From the NCBI GenBank assembly GCA_964384965.1, contig CAYLLR010000001.1, forward strand, positions 8,732-72,731: a stretch of 64,000 nucleotides of DNA. Reading direction: 5' to 3'. This DNA is from GW2011-AR1 sp964384965. GTDB lineage: Archaea; Nanobdellota; Nanobdellia; Pacearchaeales; GW2011-AR1. Below the pieces are notes generated by a model. The model worked only from the letters and a program-made list of their open reading frames with translations, ran no database searches and was not told the origin of the DNA. The translations under genes and the position numbers were made by a program. Of the stretch, positions 1 to 7,908 are shown in pieces. Positions within the stretch are counted from its first letter, which is position 1. The number at the start of each line of letters is the position of its first letter.

Positions 1-2
1 CC

Positions 3-188
3 GGTTCTTCTCAAGAGAAGATTTTTAAAATTTCTAAAAAAGAGTATGAAGTTTGGTTAAAAGAAAGGGCAATGGAAAATAGGGCGAATAAAAGATTGTT
101 AAAATTTTTAAAAAAATATTTTAAAGCAAATGTTGAATTTGTTTCTGGTTTTAATTCTAAAATTAAGTTTTTTGAAATTGGATTATGA
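3..188 (+). CDS. DUF167 (YggU-like) family protein, 3' part only
   Basis: An open frame enters from the left edge and stops at 186-188, giving the last 61 residues of a protein. The visible part reads from GSSQEKIFKISKKEY to an end in FVSGFNSKIKFFEIGL. It matches the C-terminal half of the DUF167/YggU family: basic helices with an asparagine-rich turn (AMENRANKRLL), then the VSGxxSxxK strand. The family is small (about 100 residues), its function is unknown, and it has a compact alpha/beta fold. The start lies outside the window. The next recognisable sequence downstream is on the other strand, so this gene ends its transcription unit here. Family assignment rests on motif resemblance. Confidence 0.6.
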   Translation, partial: GSSQEKIFKISKKEYEVWLKERAMENRANKRLLKFLKKYFKANVEFVSGFNSKIKFFEIGL

Positions 189-205
189 GGATTTTAAGAA
201 AAAAT

Positions 206-551
206 TTATTCAGAGAAAGGATTAATTTTTTCAGTTTCTTCCAATAACTTTTTGTATTCGAGGCTTTTTTCGGGGTTTTCTACAGCATACAGAAAAAGAT
301 TGGATAAATAATTTAATTTTGATATAGGATAATTTACAAAATATTCTTTTTGATAATCACTTAATTGTTTGTATTTTTCAAAGATTTCAATATGGGAAGA
401 GGTATCTTTTTTACGGTCTGAATTTTCTTTTTTATTATTTTTTTTCTATCAAATTTTTTAAATTTTCCAAGAAGTCAAATCAATTTCTTTAGTTTTTTCA
501 TTTTTTATGATTTTTATCAGGGATATAATTTTTTTAGGAGTCCAAAGTTTT
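206..551 (-). pseudogene. Frameshifted remnant of an unknown small gene
   Basis: On the minus strand the frame closing at 206 encodes a protein-like sequence (EKYKQLSDYQKEYFVNYPISK, ending KINPFSE) but is open only to about 448 and has no ATG, GTG or usable TTG. Changing frame at the eight-base A/T homopolymer at 438-445 and again near 475-490 extends it upstream through FLENLKNLIEK and TPKKIISLIKIIKN. Two shifts at homopolymers suggest either a decayed gene or indel errors in the assembly. It follows the metallo-beta-lactamase gene on the same strand and may once have been co-transcribed with it. No family is recognised. Confidence 0.35.
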
Positions 552-557
552 TAAAGA

Positions 558-1094
558 TTAATGACCCGGACACAATATTTCAAATTTTAATTTCTTGATA
601 AATTCAAGAGATTCCTTCATTTTTTCCGGGGACGATTCTGGAAAATCAGTTCTTCCAATATATCCCTTATGGAACAAAGTGTCTCCAGAGAACAAAATAT
701 TTTTGTAAAGAATGGTTATATCTCCTTGGGTATGACCAGGAGTTTTATAGATTTTAAGGTTTTTATCCCGGAGATTTTCTATGGGAAGTATCTTTTTTAG
801 TTTCGTCTGTGAATGGTCTTTATTAATCATATTTGTAAAATTTCCATAAACTTTTGCGTTCGGGAAAATATTTATGTTTTCACTATGATCATAATGCGCA
901 TGTGTTAAAATTATAGTATTTATTTCTTCGGGTTTTAAGTTCAGAGAAGATAGTGAATCAATTAATTCAGAAGAATTATCCTTTGAGGAGGTATCTATTA
1001 GAATGTTCTTGTCCGTGAATTTTATTAGATAAACAATTGAACCCTCATTTTTGAAATTAATTTCGGTCACATTTTTGGAAATTTTTGTTATCAT
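558..1094 (-). CDS. Metallo-beta-lactamase fold hydrolase (glyoxalase II-like)
   Basis: This 178-residue protein has the metal-binding motifs of the MBL superfamily: THAHYDH near residue 65, PGHTQGD near 119, the bridging aspartate in FSGDTLF near 137, and a terminal CPGH. The glyoxalase II / persulfide dioxygenase-like branch uses this set to bind two metals and hydrolyse thioesters or related substrates. The chain stops immediately after CPGH, whereas relatives usually continue 15-30 residues (GHGPxT...), so the C-terminus is unusually short. The broken frame just downstream (206-551) may be related to that. The substrate cannot be told. The ATG at 1094 has a short AT-rich leader and diverges from the gene at 1142. 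Confidence 0.85.
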   Translation of the reverse strand: MITKISKNVTEINFKNEGSIVYLIKFTDKNILIDTSSKDNSSELIDSLSSLNLKPEEINTIILTHAHYDHSENINIFPNAKVYGNFTNMINKDHSQTKLKKILPIENLRDKNLKIYKTPGHTQGDITILYKNILFSGDTLFHKGYIGRTDFPESSPEKMKESLEFIKKLKFEILCPGH

Positions 1095-1141
1095 AGATTT
1101 AATAACAAAACTAATATAAACTTATTAATTTTTTCCTTTTC

Positions 1142-1507
1142 ATGAAAGTTTTATCTTTAAAACAGCCCTTCGCTGAATTAGTGGTTTCTGGAAGAAAAAC
1201 AATTGAATTAAGAAGATGGAATACAAAATTTAGGGGAAAATTTTTAATTCATGCTTCTAAAATTCCAGATTCAAAAGCTATGAAAAAATTTAAATTTAAA
1301 AAATTACCTCTTGGAGTTATAGTCGGAAAAACTGAATTAATTGAAGTTAAAAAATATGAAAATGATTTTGAACATAAGAAAGATAAGAAAAGACATTTAG
1401 CTGATTCTTCGTGGGGTAAATATGGTTTTGTTTTGAAAAATGCTAAAAGAATTAAACCAATTAAAGCAAAAGGAAAATTAAATTTTTGGGAGTTTGATTT
1501 AAGATGA
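1142..1507 (+). CDS. ASCH domain protein
   Basis: This 121-residue protein begins MKVLSLKQPFAELVVSGRK, followed by an IELRRW element and a FLIHASK strand. This is the typical start of an ASCH domain, a PUA-like beta-barrel that binds RNA or modified nucleotides and has been linked to RNA processing and translation control. The domain fills the whole protein and ends in WEFDL. It overlaps the next gene by the ATGA junction at 1504, so the two are translationally coupled. No catalytic partner domain is present. The cellular target is unknown. Confidence 0.82.
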   Translation: MKVLSLKQPFAELVVSGRKTIELRRWNTKFRGKFLIHASKIPDSKAMKKFKFKKLPLGVIVGKTELIEVKKYENDFEHKKDKKRHLADSSWGKYGFVLKNAKRIKPIKAKGKLNFWEFDLR

Positions 1508-1917
1508 AATATGAATTTTCTCCGAGTTTGCAGGTTCTTGCCGAGGACATTGCGAGGAGGATTTTTCCACATATAAAAATTGAGAGAGTAAAATGTTTTA
1601 GAAGTTATGGTTCTTCGACGAAGCATACAATTGCGAGGTGTCATGCGTTGGGAAAAATTATGCAAGAAGCGATGGGGGTTGACGCCTTTTATGCTTTGGA
1701 ATTTCTTGGAGAAAAATTCAATAAAATGAAAAAAGAGGAAAAAATAAAAGTAGTTATTCATGAACTTATGCATATTCCAGAAAGTTTCGGAGGGGGGTTT
1801 AAGAATCATAATGTTGTGACAGATAAGAATATTAAGGAGTGTTATAAGGTTTATCTTGATTGTGTTAAAAATGAAAAAAAAATTGATTGGTTTAAATTTA
1901 AAAGGAAAAAAAATTAA
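1504..1917 (+). CDS. Putative HExxH-type metallopeptidase
   Basis: This protein of 137 residues carries VIHELMHIP near residue 86, an HExxH zincin motif. The later histidine in GGGFKNHN resembles the third ligand of phage-type and archaeal 'putative metallopeptidase' families. An N-terminal region with conserved cysteines and histidines (VKCFRSYGSSTKHTIARCHALGK) precedes the active site, as in that family. It starts at 1504 inside the end of the ASCH gene, and its own 3' end overlaps the start of the DUF192 gene. The three genes therefore form a tight operon. The substrate is unknown. It is probably cytoplasmic, since no signal peptide is visible. Confidence 0.72.
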   Translation: MKYEFSPSLQVLAEDIARRIFPHIKIERVKCFRSYGSSTKHTIARCHALGKIMQEAMGVDAFYALEFLGEKFNKMKKEEKIKVVIHELMHIPESFGGGFKNHNVVTDKNIKECYKVYLDCVKNEKKIDWFKFKRKKN

Positions 1918-2227
1918 ACTTGAAACTTTTGTCGTTCCATTTTGGCGTAAAGGAATTGGTTTAATGTTTCAGCGTCGGGAAAAAGCGAAAGCTTTGGTTT
2001 TTGAATTCAAAAGTCCTGTAAAAATGGCAATTCATTCTTGGTTTGTTTTTTTCCCTTTTTTTGCAATTTGGTTAGATTCAAAAAATAAAGTTCTTAGTTA
2101 TAAAATTGTCAAGCCCTTTGAATTTAATATTTTACCTTCGAAAAAATTTGTTAAGCTCGTTGAAGTGCCAATCAGTAAAAAGTATAAAGTTCTTGGACTT
2201 CCGTCGATTAAAGAAAGATTTAAATAG
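1871..2227 (+). CDS. DUF192 family protein
   Basis: The 118-residue product has the DUF192 signature: LETFVVPFWRKGIGLMFQRRE, a hydrophobic strand with FEF, then HSWFVFFPFFAIWLDSKNKV and a C-terminal VKLVEVP. The family forms a small beta-barrel, often secreted, and has no established reaction. Here no signal peptide is seen. The frame is open back to a TTG at 1856, but ATG 1871 starts just before the strand KLIGLNLKG and overlaps the metallopeptidase stop region, so 1871 is preferred. It is the last gene of the ASCH-metallopeptidase-DUF192 group. Confidence 0.75.
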   Translation: MKKKLIGLNLKGKKIKLETFVVPFWRKGIGLMFQRREKAKALVFEFKSPVKMAIHSWFVFFPFFAIWLDSKNKVLSYKIVKPFEFNILPSKKFVKLVEVPISKKYKVLGLPSIKERFK

Positions 2228-2305
2228 GAGTTTTGTTTTATTTAATTAGAAAAATAATTCCTTTTTATAGAGGAATTTATATTCGGAAAAAAGGAGGTGA
2301 GTGTA

Positions 2306-2566
2306 ATGGGGAAAATAATAGTTAAAAAGGCTGTTGTAAGGAAGCCTGGACACCTTTACTACATCGACGCTAAAGGAAACGTTTGTGAAGCTAAGATGGC
2401 TAGAGGGGGAAAGAAAAAGAAAAAGGCTGCTAAGAAAAAACCAGCTAAAAGAAAGGTTGCCAAAAGAAAGCCGGCTAAAAGAGTTGCTAAAAAGAAACCA
2501 GCTAAAAGAAAGGCTGCTAAGAAAAAACCAGCTAAAAGAAAGCCGGTTAAAAGAAAAAGGAGATAA
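2306..2566 (+). CDS. Lys/Ala-rich histone H1-like basic protein
   Basis: This 86-residue protein has a short N-terminal segment (MGKIIVKKAVVRKPGHLYYI) and then a tail built almost wholly of Lys, Ala, Arg and Pro, with units of the form AKKKPAKRK repeated about seven times. Such tails bind DNA or RNA without sequence specificity, as in bacterial Hc1-like and eukaryotic H1-like proteins. A chromatin or nucleoid role is therefore likely. A strong ribosome site (GGAGGTGA at 2293-2300) sits six bases before ATG 2306, and the GTG at 2297 lies inside that site, so 2306 is the start. The strong site and the terminator behind the gene suggest high expression. No canonical archaeal histone is seen in this window. 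Confidence 0.7.
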   Translation: MGKIIVKKAVVRKPGHLYYIDAKGNVCEAKMARGGKKKKKAAKKKPAKRKVAKRKPAKRVAKKKPAKRKAAKKKPAKRKPVKRKRR

Positions 2567-2575
2567 TTTCTTAAG

Positions 2576-2603
2576 AAGCAATTTTTAGGGGGTTTGCTTT
2601 TTT
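2576..2603 (+). terminator. Hairpin with T-run after the basic protein gene
   Basis: AAGCAA at 2576-2581 pairs with TTGCTT at 2594-2599 and is followed by a run of T to 2603. It lies 10 bases after the stop codon of the Lys-rich gene. The stem is weak, so the T-run probably matters most, as is usual in archaea. Confidence 0.45.
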
Positions 2604-2917
2604 AGAAAATTCTTCTGGGTAATATGGAGGTGTTTTAAGCTTTTTTGGTTTTTTATTTTACAATTTTTATTTTTTTGTTCTGGAAGTGTTTTGTGATGTT
2701 TTTTATTTTTTTTGTTTTGAGTAAATTAAGGGAAAGGGGGTTTGTTGTTTTTGCGAAATTTTTTTATAATGAATGATTTTTAATTTTTGGAGTCCCACCA
2801 CAAGAAAAATTTTATAAATTTAGGATTTAATTTTTCAAGTTTTTTAGTGTCAATTGCCTTTTTTATTTTTGATTCTTTTAAGGTTAATTTTAAATAATTG
2901 TCTTGTTGTTTGGTTTT
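2604..2917. other. Intergenic region with two TATA-like boxes
   Basis: There is no credible gene in this T-rich stretch. TTTTATAAATTT near 2807-2818 and TTTTAAATAA near 2888-2897 are TATA-like. The second is about 25 bases before ATG 2918 and fits a leaderless kae1 transcript. Confidence 0.4.
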
Positions 2918-3913
2918 ATGACAATAGTTTTAGGAATTGAATCGACGGCACATACTTTTGGGATAGGAGTTGTGAAGAATGGAAAAATAATTGCGAATAG
3001 AAAAGATATGTATACGACAAAATCAGGGGGAATTATTCCCATGGATTCTGCAAAGCACCATAAGGAAGTTTCCATAAAAGTTTATTCTGAAGCTTTGAAA
3101 GAGGCGAAGATTAAAGAATCAAATATTGATGCGATTGCATTTAGTCAGGGTCCAGGTCTTGCCCCCTGTTTGATTGAAGGAATGAAATTTGCGAAAGCTT
3201 TAAGCAAGAGATTAAATAAACCTCTTGTTCCAGTTAATCATTGTGTTGCCCATTTGGAAATTGGGAAGATAACCGGAGCAAAGGATCCTGTTTTGCTTTA
3301 TTGTTCTGGAGCTAATACTCAAATTATTAGTTATTCCCTCGGAAAATATAGAATTTTCGGAGAAACTCTCGATAATGGGGTGGGAAATTTTATAGATGGG
3401 TTTGCCCGTTACGCTGGAATTGGTTTTCCTGGAGGGCCTGAACTTGAAAAATTAGCTGAGAAGGGAAAGAGGTATATAGAACTTCCATATGTTGTAAAGG
3501 GTATGGATGTTTCTTTTTCAGGAATTTTGACTAATCTGAAGCAAAAGTTTGATAAAAAAATTTATTCTTTAGAAGATTTAAGTTATTCTATGCAGGAAAC
3601 GGTTTTTGCAATGCTTATTGAAACGGCAGAAAGAGCTTTAGCACATGTTCAGAAAAAAGAATTGGTTTTGGGGGGAGGGGTTGCGTGTAATTCAAGATTA
3701 CAGGAAATGGCGAGGATTATGTGCAAGGAAAGGGGTGCAAAATTTTTTTGTCCGGAACGTTCTCTACTCGTCGATAACGGGGCGATGATTGCATACCTGG
3801 GAGAAATAATTTTTAATTCGGGAATTAGATTTTCAGGAGAAGAAGTGGAAAAATTAGATATTAAACCCCGACAACGTACAGATGAAATTGAGGTTAATTG
3901 GAAGAAAAATTAA
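2918..3913 (+). CDS. kae1: KEOPS subunit Kae1 (tRNA N6-threonylcarbamoyltransferase)
   Basis: Kae1/TsaD transfers the threonylcarbamoyl group to A37 of ANN-decoding tRNAs. The 331-residue protein starts GIESTAHTFGIG, has the metal-binding HHKE near residue 50 and NHCVAHLEIG near 109, and the ASKHA nucleotide-binding loops (LYCSGANTQI, GNFIDGFARYAG, LGGGVACNSRL, DNGAMIAY). Length is that of free Kae1. Many archaea fuse it to the kinase Bud32, but no such domain follows here. ATG 2918 is chosen over the upstream in-frame TTG 2903 because family members begin right at this strand and a TATA-like box lies about 25 bases upstream. Other KEOPS subunits are not in this window. Confidence 0.95.
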   Translation: MTIVLGIESTAHTFGIGVVKNGKIIANRKDMYTTKSGGIIPMDSAKHHKEVSIKVYSEALKEAKIKESNIDAIAFSQGPGLAPCLIEGMKFAKALSKRLNKPLVPVNHCVAHLEIGKITGAKDPVLLYCSGANTQIISYSLGKYRIFGETLDNGVGNFIDGFARYAGIGFPGGPELEKLAEKGKRYIELPYVVKGMDVSFSGILTNLKQKFDKKIYSLEDLSYSMQETVFAMLIETAERALAHVQKKELVLGGGVACNSRLQEMARIMCKERGAKFFCPERSLLVDNGAMIAYLGEIIFNSGIRFSGEEVEKLDIKPRQRTDEIEVNWKKN

Positions 3914-4224
3914 ATTAATTTGCATAGGTTTCTAGAATGAATTTCTATTGAACAGCCACTTTTTAATTTTTTTTCAATTTCCTTCATGAAATCTATTAAT
4001 TCTTCATCATTTTTTATTTTGTCCTCTTTAATTAGTTGATAATTTTCTTCCCCGAATGATAATTGCACATAGTAATAATTTAATCCTTCTTTCCTTCCAC
4101 TTAAATAAATGAATTTTTCTTTTGCAAGAGAAATTTCTAATCTTCTAACCTGGTTCGTGTTTAATCTTGAACTTGCTAGTTCCTTTTCATTCAAAAATAG
4201 ATTATATCCTGTTTTCTTAATCAT
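3910..4224 (-). CDS. Hypothetical protein, 104 aa
   Basis: No family is recognised. The protein is mixed alpha/beta, starting MIKKTGYNLFLNEKELASS and ending in a helix with LKSGCSIEIHSRNL. It has no membrane segment and no clear metal site. Its stop overlaps the kae1 stop on the opposite strand, so the two genes converge. Codon use and the uninterrupted frame make it a likely real gene. Confidence 0.5.
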   Translation of the reverse strand: MIKKTGYNLFLNEKELASSRLNTNQVRRLEISLAKEKFIYLSGRKEGLNYYYVQLSFGEENYQLIKEDKIKNDEELIDFMKEIEKKLKSGCSIEIHSRNLCKLI

Positions 4225-4340
4225 TTTCTTCTATGAATTTGAGGTTATTTAAACATTGTTGTAGTTAGGAAGATTAGTTAACCATATTGGGTTTCTTTTG
4301 GAATTTTAAATTTAGAATTTTAGATAAAATTTCAACGGAA

Positions 4341-4350
4341 GTTTTATAAA
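4341..4350 (+). promoter_or_regulatory. TATA box of the eL8-eS28-eL24 operon
   Basis: GTTTTATAAA at 4341-4350 lies 16-25 bases before ATG 4366, which fits a leaderless or nearly leaderless ribosomal transcript. Confidence 0.5.
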
Positions 4351-4365
4351 CTAAAAATTGCCTTA

Positions 4366-4746
4366 ATGTTTGTATCGGATGAACGAGCAGTTCAAATGAA
4401 GAGTTTGGCGTTCTTTCGATTAACTAAATATGGCTATAATTTAAAAATGGATGGATATCAAATTGTTGAAAAGGCGAAACGAACCGGAAAAATTGAGAAA
4501 GGAACCAACGAGGTAACCAAGGCAATTGAAAGGGGCGTTGCAAAATTTGTTGTATATGCAAAAGATGTTGAACCTAAAGAGATAGTGGCACATCTTCCTT
4601 TGCTGTGCAAGGAGAAGGGGGTTCCCTTTTTGGAAGTTGATAGCAAGCAAAAATTGGGAATTGCCGTGGGTCTTCCCGTTGCAGCTTCTTCTATTGTGAT
4701 TGTTGAGCCTGGTGAAGCAAGTCAGGACATCGCCTCTATAAAGTAA
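4366..4746 (+). CDS. rpl7ae: Ribosomal protein eL8 (L7Ae)
   Basis: L7Ae binds kink-turn RNA. It is a large-subunit protein and, in archaea, also the core of box C/D and H/ACA RNPs and RNase P. The 126-residue product has the RNA-binding stretch IEKGTNEVTKAIERG, then AKDVEPKEIVAHLPLLCKEK and the SKQKLGIAVGLPVAAS loop, all diagnostic. The 27 residues before MDGYQIVEKAK are not typical of the family, so the true start could be ATG 4396 or 4447. ATG 4366 gives the usual length and follows the TATA box. It leads an operon with eS28 and eL24, the common archaeal order. Confidence 0.93.
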   Translation: MFVSDERAVQMKSLAFFRLTKYGYNLKMDGYQIVEKAKRTGKIEKGTNEVTKAIERGVAKFVVYAKDVEPKEIVAHLPLLCKEKGVPFLEVDSKQKLGIAVGLPVAASSIVIVEPGEASQDIASIK

Positions 4747-4769
4747 TTTTAAAATAGGCAAAATTCAAT

Positions 4770-5069
4770 ATGGCAAAAACAGACAAAAATAAAAGAAAGC
4801 AACAAGGGAAATCGCAGGCTTCTAAAGGGAGTGATAAGATTCTTGGAGAGATTGTTCCGGCAGTAGTTCGGGAGCTTCTTGGAAGAACTGGTTTTAGAGG
4901 AGAGATTACACAAGTTAAAGTTCTTGTCGAAGAAGGGAAGGATAAGGGAAGAAGTATGAGAAGAAATGTGAGGGGTGCTGTGAGAGTGGGGGATGTTTTA
5001 ATGCTTAGAGAAACAGAAATTGAAGCCAGAAGAATTAAATCAAATATTAAAAAAGGAAATTATAAATAA
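4770..5069 (+). CDS. rps28e: Ribosomal protein eS28
   Basis: This small-subunit protein with an S1-like beta-barrel contains the family core VPAVVRELLGRTGFRGEITQ and RSMRRNVRGAVRVGDVLML, ending in TEIEARR. At 99 residues it is longer than usual (about 70) because of a basic, disordered 25-residue N-terminal tail (KTDKNKRKQQGKSQASKGSD). The gene lies between eL8 and eL24 in the conserved archaeal order, 23 bases after eL8. Confidence 0.93.
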   Translation: MAKTDKNKRKQQGKSQASKGSDKILGEIVPAVVRELLGRTGFRGEITQVKVLVEEGKDKGRSMRRNVRGAVRVGDVLMLRETEIEARRIKSNIKKGNYK

Positions 5070-5070
5070 A

Positions 5071-5325
5071 ATGAAAGAAGAATTTGGGGAACTTGTTAAA
5101 ATCGTTGAGGATTTTTTTGATAAAGAATACAGTTTGCCCGGAATTCATCCCGGCTTTATTGAGATTGCAAGTCCAAATAAAGAGTATCTTTTGAAGGGTC
5201 AAAAAAAGATTGAAGAAATGAATTTTCCGAATTATGAAACTCTCTGCACTTTTTTTAAAGAAAGAGATTTAGAATACCACCATGATAGATATAAATTAAA
5301 AGTTAGTTTTAAAAGGAAGAATTAA
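5071..5325 (+). CDS. Hypothetical protein inserted in ribosomal operon, 84 aa
   Basis: No family is recognised. The protein starts MKEEFGELVKIVEDFF and has a GIHPGFIEIASPNKEYLL segment and a basic C-terminus. ATG 5071 directly follows the eS28 stop (5069), and the stop is one base before the eL24 ATG, so it is read in the same operon. A longer reading from 5020 would overlap eS28 and is not favoured. The position between eS28 and eL24 is unusual and suggests a lineage-specific ribosome- or translation-linked role, which is inference only. Confidence 0.6.
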   Translation: MKEEFGELVKIVEDFFDKEYSLPGIHPGFIEIASPNKEYLLKGQKKIEEMNFPNYETLCTFFKERDLEYHHDRYKLKVSFKRKN

Positions 5326-5326
5326 A

Positions 5327-5530
5327 ATGCCTAAATGTGTTTATTGCGAAAAAAATTACGAGCTTCCGAGGGGATTGACTTTGGTGATGAAGGATGGTAA
5401 AGTTAATTATCTTTGTTCTTCAAAATGTAGAAAAAATATGTTAATGGGAAGAAGAAAAGTTAGATGGTTGCCAAAACATTTGAAATTCAATCCTAAAAAT
5501 AAGAAAAAGGAAAAGAAAAGAAAAAAATAA
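5327..5530 (+). CDS. rpl24e: Ribosomal protein eL24
   Basis: This 67-residue protein starts MPKCVYCEKNYELPRG and has a zinc-binding set CxxC (residues 4 and 7) with CSSKCRK near residues 31-35, typical of eL24. The C-terminus is a basic tail with repeated Lys. It is the last gene of the eL8-eS28-hypothetical-eL24 operon. In many archaea ndk and infB follow, but here gyrB comes next after a long gap. Confidence 0.92.
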   Translation: MPKCVYCEKNYELPRGLTLVMKDGKVNYLCSSKCRKNMLMGRRKVRWLPKHLKFNPKNKKKEKKRKK

Positions 5531-6017
5531 TTAAAAGAGATTTTTGAATGTCCTTTTAAAACATTTTTGTTTTTATTTTATGAAAAGAGATTTAGAGAAA
5601 ACCAAAAATGAGAATTTTAATAAAGGTAATAGAGTCATTTTGGAGCTTTTAAGTTTCTTTAACTAAGATTGAAGGGGTTATCAATTGCAATATAAAAAGC
5701 GGGTAAAAGAACCGTATAAGAGTCACTTGAAATTTTCTTTTATTTTGCACTATGATTGCCAGTTAAAAAATTCTTCTTTTGTTTATAATAAAGGTCATTT
5801 TTGTGATTCAAATGTCTTAAATTTTTTTAGGGTTTTTATGTGGAAGTTTATTACTTTTAAGTTATTCTCGTCGGTAAAGGCTATTTTTGGACATAAAGAT
5901 TTATAAACTAAATTTGCTTTTTTTGTGTGTAAAAAGGTCAAATCTTTTTTCAAAAATAGGGCGTAAATTGGTAAAAAATGTCCTGGTTTTTACATAAAAT
6001 GGTTAAAAAATTAAAAA
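5531..6017. other. Long intergenic region before gyrB
   Basis: Only very short frames exist here (for example 28 codons from 5581), none with a convincing ribosome site or recognisable product. AAAGATTTATAAAC near 5896-5909 is a good TATA box about 110 bases upstream of gyrB, implying a leader of roughly 80 bases. The leader contains repeated GGTAAAAA-like tracts. Nothing else is seen. Confidence 0.4.
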
Positions 6018-7907
6018 ATGGCAAAAAAATCGTATAGTGCAGAAAATATAAAAGTCCTGGAAGGATTGGAGGGTGTCAGAAAACGTCCGGCGATGTATAT
6101 TGGCGGAACTGGAAAACAGGGATTACATCATTTAGTTTACGAACTTTTAGACAATGCAATTGATGAAGCATTAGCCGGATATTGTTCAAATATAAAAGTT
6201 GTTTTGCACAAAGATGGTTCTTGTTCAGTTGAGGACGACGGGCGAGGAATCCCTGTAGAAAAACACCCCATTTATAAGGTTCCTGCTGTGGAAGTTGCTT
6301 TAACTAAGCTACATGCTGGAGGAAAATTTGACAAGGATTCCTATAAGGTTTCAGGGGGTTTACACGGAGTAGGGGTAAGTTGTGTGAATGCTTTGGCTGA
6401 AAAACTTTTTGTGAGGATTAAACGGAATGGTAAAATTTATGAACAGGAATATTCAAGAGGCGTTCCAAAATCAAAACTTAAAATTGTAGGAAAAGTTCCA
6501 GAAAAAGAAACGGGAACCTTGGTTAGATTTTATCCTGATCCTCAGATTTTTTCAGTTTTGGAATTTGAATATAAAATTTTGGAAACGAGGTTTAGGGAGG
6601 TGGCATTTTTAAATGCTGGTCTGAAGATAAATTTAAAAGATGAAATAAAAGATAAAAATGAACAATTTTATGCGGAAGGGGGTTTGATAGATTTTATGAA
6701 ATGGATAAATAAATCAAAAGAGGTGATTCATTCAAAGCCGATTTATTTTAAAAAAGAAGTGGATAATGTTTTGATGGAAATTGTAATTCAATATAATTCG
6801 GGTTATCAAGAGAATATTTTTGGATTTGTGAACACAATTAATACTATTGAGGGGGGAACTCATGTTTCGGGATTGAAAACTGCACTCACAAGGGTTGTTA
6901 ATGATTATGTTAAGAAAAAAAATCTTTTGAAGAATGGGGATACTCTTGTTGGAGATGACGCAAGGGAAGGCCTTACTGCAATTATTAGTATAAAAATTCC
7001 CGACCCCCAATTTGAAGGACAGACTAAAAGTAAATTAGGGAATTCTGAGATAAAAGGTTATGTCGATTCGGCAGTTACTCTTTCTCTTTCAGAGTTTTTT
7101 GAGGAGAACCCATCTGTTGCAAAATCGATTGTCCAAAAAGCAATTGATTCTGCTAAGGCACGTCTTGCAGCTAAAAAAGCAAAGGATTTAGTCCGACGTA
7201 AAAATGCCTTTTCGTTAGGGGGGCTTCCCGGAAAATTGGCCGATTGTTCAACTAAAAAGTCAGATGATTCCGAATTATATTTAGTGGAAGGGGAATCTGC
7301 AGGAGGTTCTGCAAAAAATGCTCGGAATAAAGAAGTTCAAGCCATTCTTGGTCTTAAAGGAAAGATCTTAAATGTCGAGAAAGCCAATCCATCAAGAGTT
7401 CTTTCAAGCGAAGAGATTACGAATATGATTACTGCTATTGGGACAGGGGTTGGTGAATCTTTTGACATTTCAAGATTAAGATATAAAAGAGTTATAATTA
7501 TGACGGATGCGGATGTTGATGGAGAGCATATTAAAACACTTCTTTTGACTTTCTTTTTTAGATTTATGCCTCAGTTAATTGAGCATGGACATGTTTATGT
7601 TGCAATGCCCCCTCTTTATAGGATTCGAAAGAAAAAAGATTATTATGTCTATTCTGATGAGGAATTGGATAAAGAAACAAAAAATATTGAGAATGCGAAT
7701 GTTACACGTTTTAAAGGTTTAGGAGAAATGAGTTCGGAGCAACTTTGGAAAACGACGATGAATCCGAAAACGAGGAAGATAAAACGAATTTTTATAGAAG
7801 ATGCCGTAGAAGCGGACAGAGTTTTTTCAATGCTCATGGGGGGAGATGTTCAGGGGAGGAAAGAGTTTATTGCAGAAAATGCACATGAAGCGGAGTTGGA
7901 TATTTAA
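6018..7907 (+). CDS. gyrB: DNA gyrase subunit B
   Basis: GyrB supplies the ATPase and TOPRIM functions that let gyrase introduce negative supercoils. The 629-residue protein has the GHKL ATP site (HHLVYELLDNAIDEAL near residue 40, DDGRGIPV, GGLHGVGVS), the transducer QFEGQTKSKLGN, and the TOPRIM motifs LVEGESAGGS near 421 and DADVDGEH near 497. It has the short form without the large insert of proteobacterial GyrB. Gyrase is of bacterial origin in archaea, so this is an acquired but well-established gene. It starts a run of same-strand genes ending in gyrA, with one-base to few-base gaps. Confidence 0.96.
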   Translation: MAKKSYSAENIKVLEGLEGVRKRPAMYIGGTGKQGLHHLVYELLDNAIDEALAGYCSNIKVVLHKDGSCSVEDDGRGIPVEKHPIYKVPAVEVALTKLHAGGKFDKDSYKVSGGLHGVGVSCVNALAEKLFVRIKRNGKIYEQEYSRGVPKSKLKIVGKVPEKETGTLVRFYPDPQIFSVLEFEYKILETRFREVAFLNAGLKINLKDEIKDKNEQFYAEGGLIDFMKWINKSKEVIHSKPIYFKKEVDNVLMEIVIQYNSGYQENIFGFVNTINTIEGGTHVSGLKTALTRVVNDYVKKKNLLKNGDTLVGDDAREGLTAIISIKIPDPQFEGQTKSKLGNSEIKGYVDSAVTLSLSEFFEENPSVAKSIVQKAIDSAKARLAAKKAKDLVRRKNAFSLGGLPGKLADCSTKKSDDSELYLVEGESAGGSAKNARNKEVQAILGLKGKILNVEKANPSRVLSSEEITNMITAIGTGVGESFDISRLRYKRVIIMTDADVDGEHIKTLLLTFFFRFMPQLIEHGHVYVAMPPLYRIRKKKDYYVYSDEELDKETKNIENANVTRFKGLGEMSSEQLWKTTMNPKTRKIKRIFIEDAVEADRVFSMLMGGDVQGRKEFIAENAHEAELDI

Positions 7908-7908
7908 A

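Noticed and set aside
1249..1809. Long minus-strand frame opposite the ASCH and metallopeptidase genes
   Set aside because: Low-complexity Phe/Leu/Ser composition of an antisense frame; the plus-strand genes have clear families.
2246..2581. Minus-strand frame opposite the Lys-rich gene
   Set aside because: Ser/Phe/Leu repeats are the mirror of the AAG/GCT codon repeats on the plus strand.
5685..5906. 73-residue frame in the gap before gyrB
   Set aside because: No ribosome site, composition like non-coding DNA, and it overlaps the likely gyrB promoter.
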